Positions 1 through 8,000 of a DNA stretch of 21,463 nucleotides are shown here, piece after piece (within the stretch, counting starts at the first letter, position 1; every line of letters begins with the position of its first letter). The notes below the pieces were generated by a model. That model worked only from the letters and a program-made list of their open reading frames with translations, searched no databases and was not told the DNA's origin. The position numbers and the translations under genes were made by a program. Origin of the DNA: JANOQP01 sp044227705 (GTDB lineage Bacteria; Bacteroidota; Bacteroidia; Chitinophagales; Saprospiraceae); NCBI GenBank assembly GCA_044227705.1, contig JBGAWE010000062.1:1-21463 (forward strand), in the 5' to 3' direction.

Positions 1-19
1 TGATGTCGGCGGGGCAATT

Positions 20-42
20 GGCGGTTGTTTCAAGCAACCGCC
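20..42 (-). terminator. Hairpin downstream of the CHAT gene
   Basis: A perfect 8-bp inverted repeat, GGCGGTTG and CAACCGCC with a 7-base loop, lies 11 bases beyond the CHAT stop codon in the direction of transcription. No T-run follows on the minus strand, so it is not a canonical intrinsic terminator. It may stabilise the 3' end of the mRNA or act as a weak terminator. Confidence 0.3.
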
Positions 43-53
43 CGATGCCCGGT

Positions 54-2912
54 TCAGTCCTTTTTTTTGAAAAACAGCCACGCCACCGCCGTGATGACCG
101 CCGCCCCGACGGCCATCCAGATTTTCGCTGAAAGGGGCATCCCGCCCCCAGTGCCGATGGGGGCGACGTCGCCGACCAGCTCGAAATTGGCCCAAAAACC
201 CGGCCTCGCGCCGAGCGAGCTGGCGTCGGAGAGGTAGGTAAGCCAGGCCCGTTGCAACGCCACGTCTTTCGGCAGCCCGGCGCGCAAGCCCTCGTAGAAG
301 GCCACCATGATGCTCTTCGATGAAAAATCGTCGGCCTTCCACAGGTTGACCACTGCCGCCGGGCAGCCCGAGAGCGCGAACGCCCGGCCGAGGCTCAGGA
401 CGCCCTCGCCGCGCCGCAGCTCGCCAAGTGCGCTCTCGCACGACGAGACGACCACCAGCCCCGCCCGCAGGTCAAGCCGGGCCACGTCGGCGGCGGTGAG
501 GATGTTGCTCTTCACCTGTTCGTTTTTAGAAAAAAGGAGGCCGAATTCGGCCCCGTCGTCGCGGAGCGGGCTGCCGTGGAGGGCGATGTGGAGGATGCCG
601 CAGCGGCCCGCGTTGCGCTCGAAGTTGTCCTTCGTGCAGTCGCGGTTGAGCCACGTTTCCTGTTTGCCGAAGAAGGCGGAAATCGCGTCCACCTCGTCGT
701 CGGCGTTGGGCAAAGAGTCGAGGTCGCCGCCCCGGAAGGCGAGCGCGAGGCGTGTTTGTTTGTTGTTTTCTATTGAAAAATTGTCCTTGCCGCGCATAGA
801 CAGCCAAGTTTCGCGGTCGCGGTAGTCGGCCCCGAATCCGCCGAACTCGAGGCTCGCGCCGCCGCTTCTTTTGAAAAAATCGGCCGGGAAGACCGCCGAC
901 CAGGCCATCGATACGGCCGCCTCGCGGCAAAGGACGGGCAGCTCGCGGTCGGTCCACGAGCCGCCGTGCGGGCGGGTCAACAAGGCGGAGAAGGGCAGGA
1001 AGTTCAGGGGGCCGTCCGCCGCGAACTGGAGCCTTTTCACGCTCGGAAAAGCCTCTCGAACGGGCTTCACCAGCAGGTCGAAAAGAATCGGTGCGTTATT
1101 CAAAAAGGCGGTTTGAGCCGAGTCCGCCGACCAGCTGCCGTCGGCGGTCGAGCGGCGGAGGGCGGCGCAGCTTTCCGCAAAACCGGCTGGCAGCGGGGTC
1201 TCCCAAGATTTCAGCGCGTCGCAGCCGAAGGCCGTCGTGAAAAGGACCGAGTCGCCCGAGAGGAGGTAGTCGACCACGACCTGCCCCGTGTCGAGTGATG
1301 ACTGAACGACCCCGAGGGGGCAGTTGAGCGGGTAGTCGAACTGTTTGAGCGACCGGTAAATGGGGGATTCTTTCTCCATCCGCGCCTCCAGCTCGGCCAA
1401 CAAGCGGCGGTGGAGGGCGGTCGAGTCGGCCAGTTTTTTCCTTTCAGAAGGGTCTCTCTCATCCAAAAGCCGCCTTTCAAAACCGGCCAGCGCGCCCAGC
1501 GACTGCCGCTCGGAAGACTGAAACTCGCGCGGCATCCGGGCAAAAACCTGCGCGAAGGCTCGCTGCGCCCCGTCGAACAGGGCCGACGACTTCGCATAGC
1601 CGACGACCGCCAGCAGCCCGCGCACGGCCATCGTGTCGCCGGGATTTTTTTCAAAAAGCTCGTGGACGTTGGGCATCGCACGCTCGCAGCCGGCCCTTTG
1701 CCGGTCGGCCAGCCGTAGCTTCGACTGGTCGCTGACGGCGCGGCGGCGCATCTCGCCCAGCACGCCGAGGCCGCGAACCGAGGCCGCGACCGAGCCGCGC
1801 AGGTCGCCGGTTTTCGAGAGGGCATCGGCTTGGGCGAAAAGGATGTCGGCCGTCCAGTTGTCGAGGAGGAGCTGCGGGCGGGCCGCGTCGATTTTGAGCG
1901 AATCGACGGCTTTTTGAAAAATGTCGGCGGCTTTTTGGGGCGAACCTGCCCGCATTTCCAGCTCTGCGAGGTGGAAGGCCATGCGGGCCGCGTCCAATTT
2001 GTCGCCCGCAGCGTCGAGGCGGGCGAGTTCGGTCTCAAAAAATCGGCGGGCGGTTTTTAGGTCGCCCGCCGAGGCGGCCAGCTCGGCGCGTGTTAGTTCG
2101 GCGTATCCACGCACCTGCTCGTCGTCGAGCGAGCCTGGGGTTTTTTGGAGGCGGTCGAGCCAGAGGCGGCAGTTTTTGAGGTCGCCTTTGTAGAAAAAAC
2201 AGCGGGCCGTGAACACGGTCGGCCTGCCCGTCCGGTCGGCGCCGAAGACGTCGATGGCCTTTTGGTAGTCGACGATGGCCGAGTCGGGGTTGTCAAGGCT
2301 TTCGAGCCAGGTCGTCGCCCGGTTGTTGTGGATGCGCACGACGGTCTCCGAGTCGCGGGAGGCGCGGGCCTTTTCGAGGGCGCGTTCGAGGAGGTCGAGC
2401 TTTTGCTGGTGGTCGCCCCAGTCGCCGAGGATGTTGGCGAGGTTTTGCAGCGAACGGGCGGCGTTTCGGTCGTCTGAGGTGTTCGAGAAAAGGTCGGCGG
2501 CCAGCGAGTAGTGGGGAAAGGCGAGGTGGTCAAGCCCTTTTTGCTGCCACAGGTAGCCGACGAACTGCTCGCACCGCGCCCGCAGGAGGAGTGAGTCGGG
2601 CGGGAGCTTTTTTTCGAAATCGGCCAATTTTTGGGCGACCGGGGCCACGTCGCGCAGTTTCAGGGCGGGCTGGAGGGCCAGCCGGAGGCTGTCTATGCCC
2701 GCCCCGAATTTCGATTTTTGGAACAGCCCCTCGGCATCCGCCAGCCGCCCCCGGATGAGTGCCGCTGGCTGGCTGACGGCCGGATCCGCGTTGCTGGCCA
2801 GCCGCAACAGGATGCTGTCTGCGTTCGGCACGGGGCCGCCCGCTGTCAGCAGCGCGACGGCCAAAAGGGCGGCCGCCGCCCAAACCCGATTTGAAAGTGC
2901 CGTTATTTTCAT
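54..2912 (-). CDS. Secreted, membrane-anchored TPR-CHAT (caspase-like) protein
   Basis: Predicted 952-residue protein from an ATG at 2912; an in-frame TTG nine bases upstream is less likely. A signal peptide (about residues 1-25, with a hydrophobic AAAALLAVALL core) leads into a long helical region with TPR-like repeats (roughly 45-430). A C-terminal CHAT domain follows (roughly 600-910). CHAT is a caspase/separase-related cysteine protease fold. The expected catalytic pair is visible: His779 in HIALHG and Cys825 in VVSSCES, followed by the conserved GEGVLSLGRAF and A-V-V-N-L-W segments. A hydrophobic segment (about 929-948) ends in FFKKKD, so the TPR-CHAT part should lie in the periplasm, anchored by its tail. 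It is the last of three minus-strand genes after two T9SS-secreted proteins and may share their function. Protease activity is inferred from the intact dyad; the substrate is unknown. Confidence 0.88.
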   Translation of the reverse strand: MKITALSNRVWAAAALLAVALLTAGGPVPNADSILLRLASNADPAVSQPAALIRGRLADAEGLFQKSKFGAGIDSLRLALQPALKLRDVAPVAQKLADFEKKLPPDSLLLRARCEQFVGYLWQQKGLDHLAFPHYSLAADLFSNTSDDRNAARSLQNLANILGDWGDHQQKLDLLERALEKARASRDSETVVRIHNNRATTWLESLDNPDSAIVDYQKAIDVFGADRTGRPTVFTARCFFYKGDLKNCRLWLDRLQKTPGSLDDEQVRGYAELTRAELAASAGDLKTARRFFETELARLDAAGDKLDAARMAFHLAELEMRAGSPQKAADIFQKAVDSLKIDAARPQLLLDNWTADILFAQADALSKTGDLRGSVAASVRGLGVLGEMRRRAVSDQSKLRLADRQRAGCERAMPNVHELFEKNPGDTMAVRGLLAVVGYAKSSALFDGAQRAFAQVFARMPREFQSSERQSLGALAGFERRLLDERDPSERKKLADSTALHRRLLAELEARMEKESPIYRSLKQFDYPLNCPLGVVQSSLDTGQVVVDYLLSGDSVLFTTAFGCDALKSWETPLPAGFAESCAALRRSTADGSWSADSAQTAFLNNAPILFDLLVKPVREAFPSVKRLQFAADGPLNFLPFSALLTRPHGGSWTDRELPVLCREAAVSMAWSAVFPADFFKRSGGASLEFGGFGADYRDRETWLSMRGKDNFSIENNKQTRLALAFRGGDLDSLPNADDEVDAISAFFGKQETWLNRDCTKDNFERNAGRCGILHIALHGSPLRDDGAEFGLLFSKNEQVKSNILTAADVARLDLRAGLVVVSSCESALGELRRGEGVLSLGRAFALSGCPAAVVNLWKADDFSSKSIMVAFYEGLRAGLPKDVALQRAWLTYLSDASSLGARPGFWANFELVGDVAPIGTGGGMPLSAKIWMAVGAAVITAVAWLFFKKKD

Positions 2913-2941
2913 GAGAGACAAGGGCGATTAGGGGGCAGATT

Positions 2942-2973
2942 TTCTGATTGGGCGTGGCTGCGCCAGATCAGAA
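2942..2973 (-). terminator. Long hairpin after the 609-residue protein gene
   Basis: TTCTGAT and ATCAGAA arms enclose a further GGCG/CGCC-type stem around a 6-base loop; about 12 of 13 positions pair, with one wobble and one mismatch. It starts three bases past the stop codon of the upstream minus-strand gene and ends about 30 bases before the CHAT start. The run beyond it on the minus strand is A-rich, not T-rich. It could be an mRNA 3'-end stabiliser, a partial terminator, or a structure in the CHAT leader. Confidence 0.4.
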
Positions 2974-2976
2974 GCT

Positions 2977-4806
2977 CTACTGTTTGACCAGTCTGACGGT
3001 GCGCGTTTCGTGGTCGGTTTTCAGGCGGAGCAAATAAAGGCCGGGGCGCAAGCCGCCCAGTTGGAGCGGCAGATAGTGTTCGCCTTCAGCGAGGTGGAGG
3101 GCAGCGAGGGGCTCGGCCACCGCCCGGCCGGAAAGGTCGAATAGTGTGAGGGTTGCTGTCGCCCCGGCCGATTCTTTGATGAAAAAACGGGCCGTCGCCA
3201 TGTCGGAGGTCGGGTTGGGCGAGGTGGCGAGGCCGGTTGTTGCCGGTTGCCTGAGCCTTTCCTCGACCAACGGGAAGCACTCCGCGATCAGTTTGAGCCG
3301 CCGTTTCCAGCCGCCCTGAAGCTCGGCGGCGTTTGCGAAGAGGTTTTTCACGTCGCGGTAGACCGCATTGGGGCTGCCGCTGAACAGCACGGCCCATAGC
3401 GCGGGGAGCGGCACCTCGCCCGTCATGAGCCAGTCCCAGACCTGGTCGAAGCCGACGGTGCAGCAGCCGCACGAGGCGCAGCTATTCTCGTAGGCGAGGA
3501 TGAGCGTGGCGTGGAGCTGCTCGCCGTCGAGCAGGCCGGTGAGCCAGGCGAAGTAGATGCAGTCCATGCTCAACTGGCCCTCGGCGATAGCGGCGGCGAT
3601 CTGTTTGGGCGACATCTCGGCCAGCGCCCGGGGCGGCACGGAGCAGAAGTCGGCGCAGCCGATGATGGGGATGACGCTGGTGTTCGTCTGGATGGGGTCC
3701 ATCGGGTTTCCGGAGACGTCGTAAAAGACGATGGAGGCCGTGTTCGAGATGGACCCGCCCGCCGTCAGGCCCTGCGCGGCCACCTGGAAGCTGAACTCGT
3801 CGGTGCCGTGCTGCGGCAGGTTGATGCCGGTCATCGAGAAGGTGTGGGCCGTCCCGAGGCTCGACATGGAGAAGCCGCACGGGCTGGCTGGCGGCGTGGC
3901 CGAGAGGACGGGCAGCACATAGTGCGGGTCGGAGAGGTCGTCCTCGACGACGACGTCCTGCGCCGTGCCCAGCCCGATGTTTTCAAAACCGACGGTGTAC
4001 GTCAAGACCGGCGGCGTGCTGGCCTCGGTGAGGAGGTCGACGTCGGCCGACTTGAAGTTGGGGTCATACGGGTATGCCGCGACCCGTCCCTCGTGCTTGG
4101 CGAGGAGGGAGCCGCCAGTACCGGTCTTCGGGTCGAATTTTCCGCAAAAAATAGAAATAGAGAAGGTTGTGTTCAGCGAGCCGGTCGCACATTTGGTCAG
4201 TACGTAAAAGGTCGGGTTCGAAGCCGTTGGGGTGTGGGTGAAGGTGCCGCCGGTGTTCGGGATGACCTTCCGCTGCCAGTTTCCAGGGGCAATCTCCTCG
4301 TAACAATAAATGTCGACAATCGTGAGCTGGCTCGACACGACGACGGTGTAGGTGCTCTTCTGGTCGCAACAGCCGACGGTCACGGGGAAAATGACCTCCT
4401 CGTCGGGAACCGCGTTCCAGCTCTGGTCGATGAGCGGCAGGGCGGCTGGTGTGGAACTGCCGGGAGAGACTGGCGAGGTGGGCGCGGAGGCTTTGGCTGG
4501 CGGGGCGTTGTCGTTCTTTTTGTTGCCCCAGGCGGTGGTGACGTAGCTGCCAAGCGCGGCGTAGGCGTGCGCGGGGCCGGGGCTGTCGCCGCTGGAGAAG
4601 GCGTAGGACCCGTCGCCGTACTCGGTGTACCATCGAGGCTTTGGGTCGGGGAGGTAGGGGTAGCTGGCGAGGAAACTGGTGCTCGAACCGGTGTAGACCG
4701 GGTTTAGCGTGAACGACCACGACGGCGGCGAGCCGAACGTTGCGGTCGCCCAGAAGAGGGCAGCGAGGACCAGCTGCCAGGGTGGACGAGTGGAGAGGAC
4801 TGCCAT
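2977..4806 (-). CDS. Secreted PKD / T9SS type A sorting-domain surface protein (609 aa)
   Basis: Begins with a signal peptide (about residues 1-25, core LVLAALFWATATFG). A PKD-like module follows near 50-95, with YGDGSYAF and a later HAYAALGSYV strand. A proline/alanine/serine linker leads to a beta-rich part. At about 251-380 is a domain of the DUF11/conserved-repeat type (LTYTVGFENIGLGTAQDVVV), common in large Bacteroidota surface proteins. Residues 384-510 are cysteine-rich (Cys384, 388, 416, 443, 446, 448, 449, 510) and I recognise no family there. The C terminus (about 528-609, from SPNPTSDMATARF to the LRPGLYLLRL strand and VRLVKQ) is a T9SS type A sorting domain, so the protein should cross the outer membrane and be released or attached at the surface. 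It lies between the larger PKD protein and the CHAT gene on the same strand. Function beyond surface adhesion or sensing cannot be read. Confidence 0.87.
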   Translation of the reverse strand: MAVLSTRPPWQLVLAALFWATATFGSPPSWSFTLNPVYTGSSTSFLASYPYLPDPKPRWYTEYGDGSYAFSSGDSPGPAHAYAALGSYVTTAWGNKKNDNAPPAKASAPTSPVSPGSSTPAALPLIDQSWNAVPDEEVIFPVTVGCCDQKSTYTVVVSSQLTIVDIYCYEEIAPGNWQRKVIPNTGGTFTHTPTASNPTFYVLTKCATGSLNTTFSISIFCGKFDPKTGTGGSLLAKHEGRVAAYPYDPNFKSADVDLLTEASTPPVLTYTVGFENIGLGTAQDVVVEDDLSDPHYVLPVLSATPPASPCGFSMSSLGTAHTFSMTGINLPQHGTDEFSFQVAAQGLTAGGSISNTASIVFYDVSGNPMDPIQTNTSVIPIIGCADFCSVPPRALAEMSPKQIAAAIAEGQLSMDCIYFAWLTGLLDGEQLHATLILAYENSCASCGCCTVGFDQVWDWLMTGEVPLPALWAVLFSGSPNAVYRDVKNLFANAAELQGGWKRRLKLIAECFPLVEERLRQPATTGLATSPNPTSDMATARFFIKESAGATATLTLFDLSGRAVAEPLAALHLAEGEHYLPLQLGGLRPGLYLLRLKTDHETRTVRLVKQ

Positions 4807-4927
4807 AAATCACGGTGGTTTTAAAGAAACAAACTCGGCGCGCCGTGCGGGGCCGGTCGGAAACCCCGCCCAGCGGCCAAGCGTGTAACCCGGAGGATTG
4901 GGCGGCGTGACAAAAAAGGAGCGGAAA

Positions 4928-4966
4928 TTTTTTGTCGAGGGGCAAGCTCGCTTCTCGACAAAAAAA
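4928..4966. other. T6-GTCGAG / CTCGAC-A7 inverted repeat
   Basis: A 12-bp perfect inverted repeat (TTTTTTGTCGAG and CTCGACAAAAAA) with a 14-base loop that itself contains AAGC-TC-GCTT. The T- and A-tracts form the base of the stem, opposite to an intrinsic terminator, where the A-tract would precede the stem and the T-tract follow it. Its A-tract doubles as the T-run of the terminator next to it on the minus strand. Confidence 0.55.
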
Positions 4967-4995
4967 GGACGAGCTGCCGACCGGGCAGCCCGTCC
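4960..4995 (-). terminator. Intrinsic terminator of the 1953-residue protein gene
   Basis: On the minus strand, GGACG-G-GCTGCC pairs with GGCAGC-T-CGTCC (11 of 12 positions) around a 5-base loop and is followed at once by seven T. This is a textbook rho-independent terminator about 95 bases after the stop codon at 5090. It implies that the 609-residue gene has its own promoter or depends on read-through. Confidence 0.75.
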
Positions 4996-5089
4996 AATCT
5001 TCAAACCGGTTTCGGGTATTGGCTCGCAGAATCAAGGGCGGGCAGTCCCTCCGCACCCGTTCCCGAGTCCAAACCCCTCAATCCACTCG

Positions 5090-8000
5090 TCAATGCGCGA
5101 CGGCCATTTTTTCGCGCCAGCGGATGCCCTCTGCGGTGCGCAGCGTGAGGGTGTAAATTCCGGCTGGCAGGTGCGAAACGCCGATTTGGGCCGTCGCCTG
5201 GCCCGGCGCGACGGGCAGCTCGACCACTTTCCGGCCGTTGAGGTCGGAAAGGATTAGAGTCGCGCCCTCCGATGCCGGGGCCGTGAAGCGTGCCTCGACC
5301 GTCTCCGACGACGGGTTCGGGGCGATTACGGGCCGTTCGGCCAGCCGCTCGGTGGCGGAGGGCTGTCGGCCATCTTTTTCAAACAAGAAACTGTTGGCAG
5401 GGGAGAGGTCGGCCATGCCGTCCTTCCCGAGCTTGCCGATGGGCGGCCCGGCCGGGCAGTCGGGCAGCTCGATGCAGAAGAAGCCAAAGCACTTCGGCTT
5501 CCCGTCGCAGACGAGGATGACGTGGAAACAGGCCTCTTTCATGTCCAGTCCCATGCCGTAGTAGTCGATGGTGCCGTGGAAGACACCGCCCGAGAACGTC
5601 CACGTCAGGTTGCCGACGAGGCCCAGTTTCGAGATGGCCCAAAGCTCGCAGCCCGGCGCGTTGAGGTACCAGTCGAACTTGATGCGGTAGTGGCGGCCGA
5701 GCGGGCCGAGTTCGAGGCATTGCGCCGAGACGCCCTGCAAGCCGTCGCACGGGGAGAGGTCTTTGCACTCGTCGATTAGGTCGCGGCAGGCCTTGACCTT
5801 GCAAATCGTCCCGTCGGCCATCTGCACCCAGACGGTGAAACAGTAGGTTCCCGTGCCGGCGGCGAGAATCCAGCCGTCGATGCCCGCGATGCCGCCCGAG
5901 TAGACCGTGTGCAGGTTGCTGACGGTGTACTGTGCGCCGCCGGGGGCCACGACCGTCGCGCCAAGCACCTTGAAGTCGCAGCCGTCGGACTTGAGCTTCA
6001 TGTAGACGTGGAAGTGCCCGTTGATGCAGGCGGCCTCGCCGACGGTCAGCTTGAGGTCGTCGCACTTGCAGATTTGGCCCTCGCACGGCGGCAGGTCGAA
6101 GCAGTGCTCGAAGACGAGGCACTCCTTCCATTTTCCGTCCGGTTGCAGAATCCAGCCCCAGATTTGGAAGCAAATCACGTCGTCTTTCGAGGCGATGGTG
6201 CCGGTGACGGTGCCGCTCGTGCCGCCGCCGTTGAGCGTCAGTGATGCCGGGTCGGTGATGTTGACGATGCCCGAGTTGAACGTGACCACGCTGTAGAGAC
6301 CGGCAACCGTGCCGCCAAGGTTCGTGTAGTCAAAAGAGAACTCGAACAGCGGCCAGCCTGTCACTGGGTCGGTGCCGATGCAGGTGAGCTTCGGCTCCTT
6401 CGTCTCGACGGCGCACTGGTGGCAGAGGTCGGCGTTGGTGATGTTTATCTCGATGTCGTCGGAGTAGGCCGTGCAGCCCGCCGCGTTGGTTATGAGCAGG
6501 TGGTAGACGCCCGACTGCGTGATGCCGATTTCAGGCCCGGAGCCGATGTAGCCGTTCTGGTCGCTCCAGTCGTAGGTGCAGCCGTCGCAGAGCGGTGCCT
6601 GCCATTTGACCGGTTCGCAGAACTCGTAGCAGCCGACCATCAGGTTGCCCAAATCGGGGATGTAATCGATGTCGTACCGGTCCTCGTCGGTGCAGCCCCA
6701 GGCGTCGGTGGCCGTCACCCGGTAGTGGCCTCCGGTGAGGGCAGTCATCGAAGGGCCGGTCGAGCCGTCGCTCCAGTTGAAATAAAGCCCGGCCGTCGGC
6801 GATGCCGTCAGCACGACCGGCGGGCAGCCGCTCGGGGCGGAGATCGTCACCACCGGCAGGGCGTGGACGGTGCAGGAGAAGCTGCCCGTGTTCGTGCAAT
6901 TGGTCGTCAGGTCGGTGACGACGACGGTGAACGTGTAAGTCCCCACGCCGCCCGAGTTGGAGTTGACGACCATCGTCGGGCCGCCGCTGGTGAACGTTCC
7001 GCCGGGCGTGGTGGCCGTCCACGAGTAGGTGTAGCCGCCCGGGCTGTCGCCCGAGAAGACGCTTATCCAGATAAAATCGCCGAGGCAATAGTCCGTCTTC
7101 AGGTCGTTCGGCGAGTCGCTGTAAAATTCCACCAAAGGCAGCGGCTTGATGACGACCGGCCCGGCGGCCATGGCCGTGTAGGTGCAGGCGTGGCCGTCGG
7201 TGACGTGGACACCGTAGTAGCCCGACGTCGCGGCGACGTATGAGGACGCCGCGCCGATGCCGGAGCCGGGGTTTTGAGATTCAAACCAGCTATAGGTGAC
7301 CGGCCCCGGCATCGCGCCGACGACCGCGCCGAGCGTGATGGTGCCCGGCTGGCAGACCGTCAGGTTGGGCGGTGTGACCGCCGGGGCGGGGGTGAAGTGG
7401 TCCCAGACGTTGACCGTCGTCGAGGCGGTCGCGGTGCATCCCCAGTTGTTGGTCACGGTAAGTTGGGCCGTGTGCGCGGCGGGCGGGGCGTTGAAGGTCT
7501 TGCCCACGTTTTGCAGGCCGGAGGAGGCTGCGCCCGCGTCGAAGTTCCAAGCCCACGAAATCGGGTTGCTGCCGACGGCCGCGCTTCCCACGAAGTTGAA
7601 CGGCGTGCCCTCGCACGAGCCGCCCGTAACCGCGATGGCGGGGTTGAGCGAGGCGGGGACGGTCAGGTTTTTCACCACCGTGCAGGTGCCCGTCGCGCTC
7701 GTCACGACCAGCGTGACGGTGTGCGAGCCTGCGCCGAGCGTCAGAAGTGGGTTTTGTGTGGTGAAAGTTCCGCCACCCGCGCCGGTGACGGTCCAATTCC
7801 ATGAGGTCGGTGCCTCGCCGGGCAAGAAGTCGGAGAGGTCGGTCAGCTGCGTCTGCATCGCGCCGCCGCCGCCGCACTGGAACGTCCATTTAAAGTCGCC
7901 GTGCAGGTGGACGACGACTTGTTGCTGGACGAGCATCATGCAAACGCCTGGCGCGGAGTAGGAAAAGAGCGACACCCAATAATATCCCGAATGGGCGTAG

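Noticed and set aside
2919..2921. TTG start three codons upstream of the CHAT ATG
   Set aside because: The ATG at 2912 is a stronger start and leaves a standard signal peptide.
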